Shown piece after piece: positions 8,583 through 18,065 of a stretch of DNA of 64,000 bases. Origin of the DNA: Pseudomonas yamanorum (GTDB lineage: Bacteria; Pseudomonadota; Gammaproteobacteria; Pseudomonadales; Pseudomonadaceae). A program made the translations under genes and the position numbers. Location of the stretch: contig NZ_JACARE010000017.1 in assembly GCF_013386765.1 (NCBI RefSeq), positions 235,550 to 299,549 on the forward strand, written 5' to 3'. Under the pieces are notes generated by a model. The model made no database searches. It saw only the letters and a list, made by a program, of their open reading frames with translations, and was not told the origin of the DNA. Within the stretch, counting starts at the first letter, position 1. Each line of letters opens with the position of its first letter.

Positions 8583-9002
8583 ATGAACTCCAGTCGACCT
8601 TACCTGGTCCGCGCGCTCTATGAGTGGATAGTGGACAACGATTGCACCCCGCACATGCTGGTCAATTCCGAGTTTCCCGCGGTTCAGGTACCGCAAGGTT
8701 TTGCCAGTGACGGACAAATCGTCCTGAACGTTTCACCCAGTGCTGTGCGTCACCTGCACATGGACAATGAGGCGGTCAGCTTCGAAGGGCGTTTCGGCGG
8801 TGTGCCGCATACGCTGTTCGTGCCCATCGGCGCCATCCTCGGGATTTACGCTCGGGAAAATGGCCAGGGCATGGTGTTTGATCTGGAGTCGTCCCTTGAG
8901 GATGACGAAGCGATCGAGCTCGAAGGCGAAGATGATGTACCGCCGCCGGATTCCGAGCCACCGCGCCCAAGCGGTCGGCCGAGTCTGAAAGTGGTGAAGT
9001 AA
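8583..9002 (+). CDS. sspB: ClpXP protease specificity-enhancing factor SspB
   Basis: 139 residues. The N-terminal substrate-binding domain (SSRPYLVRALYEWIVDNDCTPHMLV...) recognises ssrA tags. An acidic, proline-rich linker (about 95-130) leads to the C-terminal XB motif RPSLKVVK, which docks on ClpX. ATG 8583 is chosen over the TTG just before it because AAGGAG lies 6 bases upstream. A terminator follows. Confidence 0.95.
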   Translation: MNSSRPYLVRALYEWIVDNDCTPHMLVNSEFPAVQVPQGFASDGQIVLNVSPSAVRHLHMDNEAVSFEGRFGGVPHTLFVPIGAILGIYARENGQGMVFDLESSLEDDEAIELEGEDDVPPPDSEPPRPSGRPSLKVVK

Positions 9003-9030
9003 CAAGACGCCAGCCCTCGGGCCAGTGTTG

Positions 9031-9062
9031 AAAATGCCTCGGCAATGCCGGGGCATTTTTTT
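9031..9062 (+). terminator. Rho-independent terminator after sspB
   Basis: AAAATGCC and GGCATTTT flank an inner CGGCAATGCCG, then a T-run. It closes sspAB. Confidence 0.85.
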
Positions 9063-9172
9063 GCCTGGTGAAAACCCCGGCGGTTATAGATGAAAGTCAT
9101 GACGCAACGGTGATCGTACAACCGCCATGGGCTATCATGCGTACTTCTGATCGCCGAGATAGATGATTCATC

Positions 9173-9922
9173 ATGGAAAACGCCAGCGCCGCCCCTCGTC
9201 ATCCCCGCAAGCGCCGCAGCCTTGCCCAGGAATTGGTCACGGTGTTGTCCGAGCAGATCCGCGACGGCCAACTCAAACGTGGCGACAAACTGCCCACCGA
9301 GTCGGCGATCATGGATGCCCATGGGGTCAGCCGCACCGTGGTGCGTGAAGCCATCTCGCGATTGCAGGCGGCGGGGCAGGTGGAAACCCGCCATGGCATC
9401 GGCACCTTTGTGCTGGATACGCCGAGTCCCAGCGGCTTCCGGATCGACCCGGCCACTGTTGTTACGCTGCGTGATGTTCTGGCGATCCTCGAACTGCGGA
9501 TCAGCCTGGAAGTGGAGTCTGCCGGCCTTGCTGCCCAGCGTCGCAGCGAAGAGCAATTGGCAGGCATGCGCGCAGCCCTCGATGCCCTGAACGAAAGCGC
9601 GGCCCGCGCTGGTGATGCGGTGGCGTCGGACTTCCAGTTCCATCTGCAGATTGCCCTGTCCACCGGCAACCGCTACTTCACCGACATCATGACCCACCTG
9701 GGCACCAGCATTATTCCGCGCACACGGTTGAACTCGGCGCGCCTGGCCCATGATGACCAGCAGCACTACATGAGCCGCCTGAGCCGCGAACACGAAGAGA
9801 TCTATGAGGCGATCGCTCGCCAGGACTCGGATGCGGCGCGGGCGGCCATGCGTTTGCACCTGACCAACAGCCGTGAGCGGCTGCGCCATGCTCATGAAGA
9901 GGCTGAAGCGCAGCGCGGTTAA
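9173..9922 (+). CDS. GntR/FadR-family transcriptional regulator (FCD domain)
   Basis: 249 residues. A winged helix-turn-helix (about 14-80: GDKLPTESAIMDAHGVSRTVVREAISRLQ) is followed by an all-helical FCD ligand domain (about 95-230) with the usual metal-site residues in DFQFHLQIALSTGN and LSREHEEIYEAI. Such proteins repress sugar-acid catabolic operons and release DNA when the acid is present. The galactarate genes at 11504-16934 are the obvious target, although a minus-strand gene intervenes. A half-site TCGTACAA at 9114-9121 upstream matches one arm of the palindrome before kdgD, hinting at autoregulation. The ligand is inferred from context only. Confidence 0.85.
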   Translation: MENASAAPRHPRKRRSLAQELVTVLSEQIRDGQLKRGDKLPTESAIMDAHGVSRTVVREAISRLQAAGQVETRHGIGTFVLDTPSPSGFRIDPATVVTLRDVLAILELRISLEVESAGLAAQRRSEEQLAGMRAALDALNESAARAGDAVASDFQFHLQIALSTGNRYFTDIMTHLGTSIIPRTRLNSARLAHDDQQHYMSRLSREHEEIYEAIARQDSDAARAAMRLHLTNSRERLRHAHEEAEAQRG

Positions 9923-9950
9923 TTCCAGCCTGGAAGGCTTGGAAGCTCAT

Positions 9951-10083
9951 TGTGGCGAGGGAGCTTGCTCCCGTTGGGCCGCGCAGCGGCCCCAAAACCA
10001 TTCCCCCGAGTTCTGTCTGAAAGAACCCCGTGTTCTCGCTGGGGCTGCTTCGCAGCCCAACGGGAGCAAGCTCCCTCGCCACA
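9951..10083. repeat. Inverted REP pair (GGCGAGGGAGCTTGCTCCCG class)
   Basis: Perfect 29-base inverted arms at 9951-9979 and 10055-10083, each containing GAGGGAGCTTGCTCCCG, separated by 75 bases that hold further short complementary pieces. It lies between the convergent ends of the GntR gene and the phospholipase gene. Confidence 0.9.
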
Positions 10084-10113
10084 GGTTAATGCACAAGGCT
10101 TAACTCATGTCGT

Positions 10114-11268
10114 TCAGGCCGGCTGATTCGGCTTGTAGTCCTTGAGCAGCAGGTACGTACTCCAGCCCCACCAGTCATTGGTCCACTGCTTGTCGTTCAG
10201 GTTGTTGACGTCCTTGCGCCGCAGCACCTTGTCGCCTTCAGCTTTGAACAGCGGTGAAAAGTTGTTCGCCGGGTTTTGCGCGGCATTCAGGTCCGGCACA
10301 TACAACGGCGCCTTGAAGTTGGCCGGCGAGGGCGCCACGCCGCTGACAAACGTTTCGAAGATTTCGTCGGCCGAGGCCTGCACGGCACGTTTGACCATGG
10401 CCCGGTTGGCCGCATCGTTGCTGTCGAAATAACGTTTATCACCGTAGGCGTGCCACTGTTCGCCCAAGGCGTTGCGCACATTGAGCCCGAACTTGCTGTC
10501 TTCGTCGTGCATGAAGCGGCTGATCAGCGAGCCCAGTTCACCCGGTGTCACCACTGCCGCCAATTGCTTGCGCGGTACCCGCAGGTGGCCGGCGGAAAAC
10601 AGATCGGTCAAAAAGTGATCAGCGAAACCGTTCATGGCGTAGGCCAGTTCCAGCGCCTGGTCGGTGCCGGTCTGATGGGCCACCACCGCTTGTTGCAACG
10701 CCGCAGTATGGCCCGCCAGATAGGCTGCCAACGCCCATTCGCCGAAGTGATCGGCGTTGTCTGCCGCCAGTTTCAGATAGCGCCCCAGCGGAATCAGCGC
10801 CGACACGGCACTGCCGCCTCCGGTGATGCGGTTCCACTCTTCGGACAGTGTGTCACCCAGCGCGTCATAGGCTTCATGGGGCTGCTTGCCGTCCTTGATC
10901 GCCTGGTTGACCGCGTTGATCTCCTTTTGCATCACCGCCAGGATCTTGCCTGCTTCCTCCCGTGATGCCGGGAGTACCGCCAGCGAGTTGAAGGCGTCGG
11001 TAAAGCGCTGCACGCGATCAGCGGGCGATGCACCTTCGTTGATGGGGCGCCCGGGAATTCCGTAGAAATCGCCGCCCAGGGCGATGATCTGGCCATAGCT
11101 CAGGGCCAGGCCGTTGGGCAGGTGCAATTCAACCTGGCGCGCAGGAATCGCTGGGGCGTCCTTGACGAAGCGCAACAGGGTGTCGTCGCCGATGGCGGTG
11201 TGTTCGCCCCCTTCAAAACGCAGGGTGGGTGGCTTTTTTACAGGTGTGGCGAGTTCAAGACCTGACAT
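10114..11268 (-). CDS. Zinc-dependent phospholipase C-like protein
   Basis: 384 residues. The segment H218-FLT-D222-LFSAG-H228-LRVPR has the H-x3-D-x5-H zinc-ligand pattern of the bacterial zinc phospholipase C / S1-P1 nuclease fold, and His174 and His187 are candidate further ligands. The length is close to that of the roughly 40-kDa phosphatidylcholine-hydrolysing enzymes I recall from P. fluorescens. No signal peptide is visible, so either it stays in the cell or it leaves by another route. AAGGAG is 5 bases before the ATG. Its promoter is covered by a LexA-type box (11308-11323), so DNA-damage control is likely. The enzyme assignment is family-level; the in vivo substrate is unknown. Confidence 0.75.
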   Translation of the reverse strand: MSGLELATPVKKPPTLRFEGGEHTAIGDDTLLRFVKDAPAIPARQVELHLPNGLALSYGQIIALGGDFYGIPGRPINEGASPADRVQRFTDAFNSLAVLPASREEAGKILAVMQKEINAVNQAIKDGKQPHEAYDALGDTLSEEWNRITGGGSAVSALIPLGRYLKLAADNADHFGEWALAAYLAGHTAALQQAVVAHQTGTDQALELAYAMNGFADHFLTDLFSAGHLRVPRKQLAAVVTPGELGSLISRFMHDEDSKFGLNVRNALGEQWHAYGDKRYFDSNDAANRAMVKRAVQASADEIFETFVSGVAPSPANFKAPLYVPDLNAAQNPANNFSPLFKAEGDKVLRRKDVNNLNDKQWTNDWWGWSTYLLLKDYKPNQPA

Positions 11269-11304
11269 GTTAGCTCCTTGCTATGTCGTAGGAATCTTCC
11301 GTAA

Positions 11305-11326
11305 TAACTGTACGTATATACAGTTA
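11305..11326 (-). promoter_or_regulatory. LexA-type SOS box upstream of the phospholipase gene
   Basis: A palindrome TAACTGTA-N6-TACAGTTA. Its core CTGTACGTATATACAG (11308-11323) is CTG-N10-CAG and matches CTGTATATATATACAG at 14 of 16 positions. It covers roughly +2 to +17 of the predicted transcript, where a repressor would block initiation. Confidence 0.75.
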
Positions 11327-11331
11327 AATCG

Positions 11332-11359
11332 AGCATAGAGGAGAAATTTCCTACGTCAA
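11332..11359 (-). promoter_or_regulatory. Sigma-70 promoter of the phospholipase gene
   Basis: Read on the minus strand: TTGACG (11359-11354), 16-base spacer, TATGCT (11337-11332). The start site would fall near 11325, at the edge of the LexA-type box. Confidence 0.6.
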
Positions 11360-11421
11360 GGGAGGCGTATACAAATCCCGAACCGGTAGAAGGTCGATGA
11401 ATTGCAGTTGACGAATATTTT

Positions 11422-11446
11422 TATAGTTGTACGATGACGTACGACA
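11422..11446 (+). promoter_or_regulatory. -10 element and probable GntR operator before kdgD
   Basis: TATAGT (11422-11427) is a good -10, although no strong -35 is seen. It abuts an inverted repeat with perfect GTACG-N4-CGTAC core inside 11427-11446. The position directly after the -10 is typical for repression. The GntR/FadR protein encoded at 9173 is the likely binder (inference). Confidence 0.5.
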
Positions 11447-11503
11447 TCAAGATAACCATCCGCAATCTCACAACAGAAAGTCTTCGCCCAGGGTGTTCGA
11501 ATA

Positions 11504-12415
11504 ATGAATCCACAAGAACTGAAGTCCATCCTCTCTCACGGTCTGCTGTCTTTCCCGGTGACCGATTTCAATGCCCAGGGTGATTTCCACCAGGCGGGCT
11601 ACATCAAGCGTCTGGAATGGCTGGCCCCTTATGGCGCCACGGCCTTGTTCGCCGCTGGCGGCACCGGTGAGTTTTTCTCCCTGGCGGCCAGCGAATATTC
11701 GCAAGTGGTGAAAACCGCGGTTGATACCTGCGCCACCAGCGTGCCGATTCTTGCCGGTGTCGGCGGTGCCACCCGCCAGGCCATCGAGTACGCCCAGGAA
11801 GCCGAGCGTCTTGGCGCCAAAGGCCTGCTGCTGCTGCCGCACTACCTGACCGAAGCCAGCCAGGACGGGGTTGCCGCCCACGTTGAAGCGGTGTGCAAGT
11901 CGGTCAAGATCGGTGTAGTGGTCTACAACCGCAACGTCTGCCGCCTGACCGCGCCGCTGCTGGAACGCCTGGCCGAGCGCTGCCCGAACCTGATCGGCTA
12001 CAAGGACGGCCTGGGTGACATTGAATTGATGGTGTCGATCCGCCGTCGCCTCGGTGACCGTTTCAGCTACCTGGGCGGCTTGCCGACTGCAGAGGTTTAC
12101 GCCGCGGCCTACAAGGCCCTGGGCGTGCCCGTGTACTCCTCGGCGGTGTTCAACTTCATTCCAAAAACCGCGATGGATTTCTACCACGCCATTGCCCGGG
12201 AAGATCACGCCACCGTCGGCAAGATCATCGACGACTTCTTCCTGCCGTACCTCGATATCCGTAACCGCAAGGCCGGTTACGCCGTGAGCATCGTCAAGGC
12301 CGGGGCGAAAATCGTCGGTTATGACGCAGGCCCCGTGCGTACGCCGCTGACCGATCTGCTGCCGGAAGAATACGAAGCCCTGGCCGCGCTGATCGACAAG
12401 CAAGGCGCGCAATAA
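11504..12415 (+). CDS. kdgD: 5-dehydro-4-deoxyglucarate dehydratase
   Basis: 303 residues of the DapA/NAL TIM-barrel family. Schiff-base Lys167 sits in IGYKDGLGD and the catalytic Tyr141 in GVVVYNRN; the substrate loop GGTGEFFSL is at 52-60. Removes water and CO2 from 5-keto-4-deoxyglucarate to give 2,5-dioxopentanoate. The neighbouring semialdehyde dehydrogenase and garD confirm the pathway over other DapA-family roles. First gene of the galactarate operon. Confidence 0.93.
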   Translation: MNPQELKSILSHGLLSFPVTDFNAQGDFHQAGYIKRLEWLAPYGATALFAAGGTGEFFSLAASEYSQVVKTAVDTCATSVPILAGVGGATRQAIEYAQEAERLGAKGLLLLPHYLTEASQDGVAAHVEAVCKSVKIGVVVYNRNVCRLTAPLLERLAERCPNLIGYKDGLGDIELMVSIRRRLGDRFSYLGGLPTAEVYAAAYKALGVPVYSSAVFNFIPKTAMDFYHAIAREDHATVGKIIDDFFLPYLDIRNRKAGYAVSIVKAGAKIVGYDAGPVRTPLTDLLPEEYEALAALIDKQGAQ

Positions 12416-12427
12416 CCCATCACCAAG

Positions 12428-12452
12428 GCCGCTGAGTAATCAGCGGCTTTTT
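12428..12452 (+). terminator. Intercistronic hairpin after kdgD
   Basis: GCCGCTGA-GTAA-TCAGCGGC followed by TTTTT. It is a compact terminator-like structure inside the operon, 18 bases before the next start codon, and probably lowers expression of the downstream genes relative to kdgD. Confidence 0.75.
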
Positions 12453-12469
12453 GCGTCAGGAGAGCATTC

Positions 12470-13915
12470 GTGTCCCAAGCCAAGCGTTTTGAAAACTACA
12501 TCGGTGGCCAATGGGTTGCCGGCGCCGACTATTCGGCCAACCTCAATCCGTCGGAGTTGTCTGATGTCATTGGCGAATACGCCAAGGCGGATCTTGCCCA
12601 AGTCCACGCCGCCATTGACGCTGCGCGGGCTGCATTCCCGGCGTGGTCCACGTCCGGCATCCAGGCCCGTCATGACGCCCTGGATAAAGTCGGCACCGAA
12701 ATCCTCGCCCGCCGCGAAGAGCTCGGCACCCTGCTGGCCCGGGAAGAGGGCAAGACCCTGCCCGAAGCCATCGGCGAAGTGACCCGCGCCGGCAACATTT
12801 TCAAATTCTTCGCCGGTGAATGCCTGCGCCTGTCCGGCGACTACCTGCCGTCGGTGCGCCCGGGCGTCAATGTCGAAGTGACCCGCGAAGCCTTGGGCGT
12901 GGTTGGCCTGATCACGCCGTGGAACTTCCCGATTGCCATTCCTGCCTGGAAAATCGCCCCGGCCCTGGCCTACGGCAACTGCGTGGTACTCAAGCCGGCC
13001 GAACTGGTCCCGGGTTGCGCCTGGGCCCTGGCCGAAATCATCTCCCGCGCCGGCTTCCCCGCCGGTGTGTTCAACCTGGTGATGGGCAGCGGCCGTGTGG
13101 TCGGTGATGCCATGGTCAACAGCCCGAAAGTCGACGGCATCAGCTTTACCGGCTCGGTGGGTGTGGGTCGTCAGATCGCGGTCAACTGCGTGTCGCGCCA
13201 GGCCAAGGTGCAGTTGGAAATGGGCGGCAAGAACCCGCAGATCATTCTCGACGACGCCGACCTCAAGCAAGCCGTCGAGCTCTCGGTGCAAAGCGCGTTT
13301 TACTCCACCGGCCAGCGTTGCACCGCTTCCAGCCGCTTTATCGTGACCGCCGGGATTCACGACCAGTTCGTCGCGGCCATGGCCGAGCGGATGAAGTCGA
13401 TCAAGGTCGGCCACGCCCTGAAAACCGGCACCGACATCGGCCCGGTGGTTTCCCAGGCGCAGCTGGACCAGGACTTGAAGTACATCGACATCGGCCAGAG
13501 CGAAGGTGCCCGGTTGGTCAGCGGTGGTGAACTGGTGACCTGCGACACCGAAGGCTACTTCCTCGCGCCGACGCTGTTTGCCGACAGCGAAGCCGCGATG
13601 CGCATCAGCCGTGAAGAAATCTTCGGCCCGGTGGCCAACGTAGTGCGCGTGGCGGATTACGAGGCGGCGCTGGCGATGGCCAACGACACCGAGTTCGGTC
13701 TGTCGGCGGGTATTGCCACCACGTCGCTGAAGTACGCCAACCACTTCAAGCGTCATTCCCAGGCCGGGATGGTGATGGTCAATCTGCCGACTGCCGGTGT
13801 GGATTACCACGTTCCATTCGGTGGCCGTAAGGGTTCATCCTACGGTTCGCGTGAGCAAGGTCGCTATGCGCAAGAGTTCTACACCGTGGTGAAAACCAGC
13901 TACATCGGTTCGTAA
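12470..13915 (+). CDS. 2,5-dioxopentanoate (alpha-ketoglutarate semialdehyde) dehydrogenase
   Basis: 481-residue NAD(P)-dependent aldehyde dehydrogenase. Catalytic Cys284 is in STGQRCTASSRF and general base Glu250 in VQLEMGGKNPQ; the cofactor motif FTGSVGVG is at 226-233. The start is a GTG with AGGAGA 6 bases upstream. In this operon it would oxidise 2,5-dioxopentanoate to 2-oxoglutarate, feeding the TCA cycle. Substrate assignment depends on context; the family assignment is certain. Confidence 0.9.
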   Translation: MSQAKRFENYIGGQWVAGADYSANLNPSELSDVIGEYAKADLAQVHAAIDAARAAFPAWSTSGIQARHDALDKVGTEILARREELGTLLAREEGKTLPEAIGEVTRAGNIFKFFAGECLRLSGDYLPSVRPGVNVEVTREALGVVGLITPWNFPIAIPAWKIAPALAYGNCVVLKPAELVPGCAWALAEIISRAGFPAGVFNLVMGSGRVVGDAMVNSPKVDGISFTGSVGVGRQIAVNCVSRQAKVQLEMGGKNPQIILDDADLKQAVELSVQSAFYSTGQRCTASSRFIVTAGIHDQFVAAMAERMKSIKVGHALKTGTDIGPVVSQAQLDQDLKYIDIGQSEGARLVSGGELVTCDTEGYFLAPTLFADSEAAMRISREEIFGPVANVVRVADYEAALAMANDTEFGLSAGIATTSLKYANHFKRHSQAGMVMVNLPTAGVDYHVPFGGRKGSSYGSREQGRYAQEFYTVVKTSYIGS

Positions 13916-13924
13916 CGGCTGCAC

Positions 13925-13952
13925 CCTGTGGCGGGTCCGTGCCCGCCACAGG
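13925..13952 (+). other. Intercistronic stem-loop without T-tract
   Basis: CCTGTGGCGGG and CCCGCCACAGG form a perfect 11-bp stem with a 6-base loop, 10 bases after the aldehyde dehydrogenase stop. No T-run follows, so it more likely stabilises or processes the mRNA than terminates it. Confidence 0.6.
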
Positions 13953-14002
13953 CTTACAATTTGATTACCCGCAAAAAAAATAATTAGTGGGAGTACATTT
14001 TC

Positions 14003-15367
14003 ATGCAAGCGACCAAGCCGACCCATGTCCGCTATTTGATCCTGCTCATGCTGTTCCTGGTGACCACGATCAACTACGCCGACCGGGCGACCATTGCCAT
14101 TGCGGGCTCCAGCCTGCAGAAAGACCTCGGCATTGACGCCGTCACCCTCGGTTATATCTTCTCCGCATTCGGTTGGGCCTACGTGGCCGGGCAAATTCCC
14201 GGCGGCTGGCTGCTGGACCGGTTCGGTTCGAAAAAAGTCTACGCCCTGAGCATCTTCACCTGGTCACTGTTCACCGTGCTGCAAGGCTATGTCGGTGAGT
14301 TCGGTGTCTCCACCGCTATCGTTGCGCTGTTCATGCTGCGGTTCCTGGTGGGCCTGGCTGAAGCGCCATCTTTCCCCGGAAATGCCCGCATCGTGGCGGC
14401 CTGGTTTCCTACGGCTGAACGCGGTACGGCCTCGGCCATCTTCAACTCGGCGCAGTATTTCGCCACCGTGTTGTTTGCGCCGCTGATGGGCTGGATCGTC
14501 TACACCTTCGGCTGGCAGCACGTGTTCGTGGTGATGGGCGGTATCGGCATTGTGTTCTCGCTGATCTGGCTGAAAGTTATCCACAGCCCGCGCCAGCACC
14601 CGATGATCAATGAGGCTGAGTTCCAGCATATTGCGGCCAACGGCGCCATGGTCGACATGGACCAGGACAAGGGCAAAGACAAGAAAACCGACGGCCCGAA
14701 GTGGGATTACATCCGTCAGTTGCTGACCAACCGCATGATGCTCGGCGTGTACCTGGGCCAGTACTGCATCAACGGCATTACCTATTTCTTCCTGACCTGG
14801 TTCCCGGTGTACCTGGTTCAGGAGCGCGGCATGACCATCCTCAAGGCCGGCTTTATCGCCTCGTTGCCAGCGATCTGCGGTTTTATCGGCGGCGTATTGG
14901 GCGGGGTGATTTCCGACTACCTGCTGCGCAAGGGCCATTCCCTGACCTTCGCCCGCAAGGCGCCGATCATTGGCGGCCTGCTGATTTCCAGTAGCATCGT
15001 GGCGTGCAACTACGTGGACATCGAATGGATGGTGGTGGGCTTCATGGCCCTGGCCTTCTTCGGTAAAGGCGTTGGCGCACTGGGTTGGGCGGTTGTTTCC
15101 GACACCTCGCCGAAACAAATCGCCGGGCTGAGTGGCGGTTTGTTCAATATGTTCGGCAACTTGGCGTCCATCAGCACACCGATCGTGATCGGCTACATCA
15201 TCAGCACCACCGGCTCCTTCAAATGGGCCCTGGTGTTCGTCGGTGCCAATGCCTTGCTGGCAGTGTTCAGCTACCTGGTGATCGTCGGCCCGATCAAGCG
15301 TGTGGTGCTCAAAGAGCCGCCGGCCAACGGCCCTGAGCTGACTAAACTTTCCCAAGCGCATTCCTGA
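14003..15367 (+). CDS. MFS transporter, hexarate (glucarate/galactarate) type
   Basis: 454 residues with 12 predicted membrane segments. The N-terminal [20 protein letters not shown] and [13 protein letters not shown] are typical of the anion:cation symporter subfamily that includes GudP and GarP. The long cytoplasmic loop after helix 6 is lysine-rich ([19 protein letters not shown]). It lies between the semialdehyde dehydrogenase and garD, so import of galactarate and/or glucarate by proton symport is the likely role. Confidence 0.88.
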   Translation: MQATKPTHVRYLILLMLFLVTTINYADRATIAIAGSSLQKDLGIDAVTLGYIFSAFGWAYVAGQIPGGWLLDRFGSKKVYALSIFTWSLFTVLQGYVGEFGVSTAIVALFMLRFLVGLAEAPSFPGNARIVAAWFPTAERGTASAIFNSAQYFATVLFAPLMGWIVYTFGWQHVFVVMGGIGIVFSLIWLKVIHSPRQHPMINEAEFQHIAANGAMVDMDQDKGKDKKTDGPKWDYIRQLLTNRMMLGVYLGQYCINGITYFFLTWFPVYLVQERGMTILKAGFIASLPAICGFIGGVLGGVISDYLLRKGHSLTFARKAPIIGGLLISSSIVACNYVDIEWMVVGFMALAFFGKGVGALGWAVVSDTSPKQIAGLSGGLFNMFGNLASISTPIVIGYIISTTGSFKWALVFVGANALLAVFSYLVIVGPIKRVVLKEPPANGPELTKLSQAHS

Positions 15368-15380
15368 AGGGGCCCGCGTC

Positions 15381-16934
15381 ATGCAGTTGATTGAACATGC
15401 CGATTCGCCACGCTCCATCCGTTTGCACGCGCTGGATAATGTGGTGATTGTGGTCAACGACCAGGGCGTACCGGCGGGGACCGAGTTTCCCGACGGCCTG
15501 GTGACGGTGGATTTCATTCCCCAAAGCCACAAGGTCACCCTGGAAGACATCCCCGAAGGCGGTCGGATCATTCGCTATGGGCAGACCATCGGGTATGCCT
15601 TGCACCCGATTCCCCGCGGCAGTTGGGTCCAGGAAGATCAACTGCGCATGCCCACGGCGCCGCCTCTGGACAGCTTGCCGCTGTCCACCGAGGTGCCCGA
15701 GGCCCAGGCACCGCTGGAAGGGTTCACCTTCGAGGGTTATCGCAACGCTGACGGCACCGTGGGCACGCGCAATATCCTCGGCATCACCACCACGGTGCAG
15801 TGCGTCACCGGGGTGCTGGACCATGCGGTGAAACGCATCAAGGACGAGTTGCTGCCCAAGTACCCCAACGTCGATGACGTGGTGGCGCTGACCCACAGCT
15901 ATGGCTGTGGTGTGGCGATCACGGCTACCGACGCCTACATCCCGATTCGCACCGTGCGCAATCTGGCACGCAACCCGAACCTGGGCGGTGAGGCCCTGGT
16001 GATCAGCCTCGGTTGCGAGAAATTGCAGGCCGGGCAGGTGATGCATGAAAACGACAGCTCGGTTGATCTGAGTGAGCCGTGGCTGTATCGGTTGCAGGAT
16101 TCCAGCCACGGCTTTACCGAAATGATCGAACAGATCATGGAATTGGCCGAAACCCGCCTGAAGAAACTCGACCTGCGCCGGCGGGAAACGGTACCGGCGT
16201 CGGAGTTGATCCTCGGCATGCAGTGCGGTGGCAGCGATGCATTCTCCGGGATCACCGCCAACCCGGCGCTGGGTTATGCCTCGGATCTGCTGCTGCGGGC
16301 GGGCGCGACGGTGATGTTTTCCGAAGTTACCGAAGTACGCGATGCCATCTACCTGCTGACCTCCCGCGCCGAGAATCAGGACGTGGCCCGGGAGCTGGTA
16401 CGGGAGATGGATTGGTACGACCGTTACCTGGCCAAGGGCGAGGCGGATCGCAGCGCCAACACCACGCCGGGCAACAAGAAGGGCGGGTTGTCGAATATTG
16501 TCGAGAAGTCGCTGGGGTCTATCGTCAAGTCGGGCAGCAGTGCGATCAATGGGGTGCTCGGCCCGGGCGAACGGTTCAATCGCAAGGGCCTGATTTTTTG
16601 CGCGACGCCCGCCAGTGACTTTGTGTGCGGCACGTTGCAGTTGGCGGCGGGGATGAACCTGCATGTGTTCACCACCGGGCGTGGCACGCCCTATGGGTTG
16701 GCGATGGCGCCGGTGGTGAAGGTCTCGACGCGTACCGAGCTGGCGCAGCGCTGGCCGGACCTGATTGATATCGACGCCGGGCGGATTGCCACCGGGCGGG
16801 CGACGATTGAAGAGCTGGGCTGGGAGCTGTTCCACTTCTATCTGGATGTGGCCAGCGGCAAGAAACAGACGTGGGCGGAGCAGCACAAGCTGCACAATGA
16901 CATTACGTTGTTCAACCCGGCGCCGATTACCTGA
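15381..16934 (+). CDS. garD: Galactarate dehydratase
   Basis: 517 residues, full length. An N-terminal SAF-type domain (about 1-100) precedes the UxaA/GarD catalytic region, with [14 protein letters not shown] and the cysteine motifs [11 protein letters not shown] and [13 protein letters not shown], which may hold the metal. Dehydrates galactarate to 5-keto-4-deoxyglucarate, the substrate of KdgD. It follows the transporter by 13 bases. No glucarate dehydratase gene is present in the window, so galactarate is the best-supported substrate. Confidence 0.92.
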   Translation: MQLIEHADSPRSIRLHALDNVVIVVNDQGVPAGTEFPDGLVTVDFIPQSHKVTLEDIPEGGRIIRYGQTIGYALHPIPRGSWVQEDQLRMPTAPPLDSLPLSTEVPEAQAPLEGFTFEGYRNADGTVGTRNILGITTTVQCVTGVLDHAVKRIKDELLPKYPNVDDVVALTHSYGCGVAITATDAYIPIRTVRNLARNPNLGGEALVISLGCEKLQAGQVMHENDSSVDLSEPWLYRLQDSSHGFTEMIEQIMELAETRLKKLDLRRRETVPASELILGMQCGGSDAFSGITANPALGYASDLLLRAGATVMFSEVTEVRDAIYLLTSRAENQDVARELVREMDWYDRYLAKGEADRSANTTPGNKKGGLSNIVEKSLGSIVKSGSSAINGVLGPGERFNRKGLIFCATPASDFVCGTLQLAAGMNLHVFTTGRGTPYGLAMAPVVKVSTRTELAQRWPDLIDIDAGRIATGRATIEELGWELFHFYLDVASGKKQTWAEQHKLHNDITLFNPAPIT

Positions 16935-16949
16935 GACAGATGCGCACTG

Positions 16950-17039
16950 TGTGGGAGCTGGCTTGCCTGCGATAGCGGTGAGCCAGTCAACAATGATGTT
17001 TGCTGTACCGACGCCATCGCAGGCAAGCCAGCTCCCACA
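16950..17039. repeat. Inverted REP pair (GTGGGAGC / GGCTTGCC class)
   Basis: TGTGGGAGCTGGCTTGCC...GCGATAGC and GCCATCGCAGGCAAGCC...GCTCCCACA, about 40 bases apart, after garD and before the AEC transporter. Confidence 0.88.
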
Positions 17040-17123
17040 TTTGATCGGTGTGCTCCAGACGAACCCGCGCCAGGTGGCTTATCATTAGCCACCTACCGAC
17101 GCTCACCCAAGGTTCTTCCCGGC

Positions 17124-18065
17124 ATGCTGGCAATCTTCCTACAAACCCTGAATATCACCGCGCCGGTGTTTGCCATGCTGTTCCTGGGTGTCCTGCTCAA
17201 GCGCATCAACTGGATCAACGACAACTTTATCCACACCGCCTCGTCCTTGGTGTTCAATGTCACCATGCCGGCCTTGCTGTTCCTCGGGATTCTCCACGCC
17301 GACCTGCATTCAGCCCTCAAGCCGGGCCTGCTGATCTATTTTGCCGTCGCCACGCTGCTGAGCTTTGCCCTGGCCTGGGGCTGGGCGATCTTTCGTTGCC
17401 CACGGGAAGACCGCGGCATCTATGCCCAGGGCGCGTTTCGCGGTAACAACGGTGTGATCGGCCTGGCACTGGCGGCCAGCATGTACGGCGACTACGGGAT
17501 TTCCCTCGGCGCGGTGCTCGCCGCGTTGGTGATCCTGTTCTACAACACCCTGTCGACCATTGTGCTGGCGGTGTACAGCCCGGTGATCAAGTCCGACCCG
17601 TGGAGCATCTTCAAGAGTGTGCTGGCCAACCCGTTGATCATCAGCGTGATCGTGGCCGCGCCCTTCGCGTATTTCCAGATTGGCTTGCCCGGCTGGCTGG
17701 AATCGTCCGGGCAGTATCTGGCGGACATGACCTTGCCGTTGGCATTGATCTGTATCGGCGGCACTTTGTCGCTGGCGGCATTGCGCAAAAGCGGCGACAT
17801 GGCCTTGAGTGCCAGCCTGATGAAGATGATCTGGCTGCCGGTGCTGGCCACCCTTGGCGCGTGGCTGCTGGGGTTCCGCGGGCCGGAGCTGGGGATTCTG
17901 TTCCTGTATTTCGGCGCACCCACGGCAGCGGCCAGTTTTGTCATGGCGCGGGCGGCGGAGGGCAATCATGAGTTGGCGGCCGCGATTATCGTGATCACCA
18001 CCTTGATGGCGGCGGTGACCACGAATATCGGGATCTTCGTGTTGCAGGCGGGCGGTTGGATCTAG
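17124..18065 (+). CDS. AEC family transporter (auxin efflux carrier type)
   Basis: 313 residues with about ten hydrophobic helices and the family layout of two five-helix halves. The first half has MPALLFLGILH and FRGNNGVIGLALAASMYG, the second LADMTLPLALICIGGTLSL. Bacterial members move organic acids such as malate or malonate, or act as efflux carriers; direction and substrate are not predictable here. Its last four bases overlap the convergent end of the next gene. Confidence 0.85.
   Translation: MLAIFLQTLNITAPVFAMLFLGVLLKRINWINDNFIHTASSLVFNVTMPALLFLGILHADLHSALKPGLLIYFAVATLLSFALAWGWAIFRCPREDRGIYAQGAFRGNNGVIGLALAASMYGDYGISLGAVLAALVILFYNTLSTIVLAVYSPVIKSDPWSIFKSVLANPLIISVIVAAPFAYFQIGLPGWLESSGQYLADMTLPLALICIGGTLSLAALRKSGDMALSASLMKMIWLPVLATLGAWLLGFRGPELGILFLYFGAPTAAASFVMARAAEGNHELAAAIIVITTLMAAVTTNIGIFVLQAGGWI

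Noticed and set aside
9951..10083. Insertion sequence or CRISPR array
   Set aside because: A single inverted pair with no transposase, no target duplication and no regular spacers; it fits a REP doublet.
12440..13810. A 456-codon open frame antisense to the semialdehyde dehydrogenase
   Set aside because: His/Asp/Gly-rich shadow composition; the plus strand encodes a full aldehyde dehydrogenase with catalytic residues.
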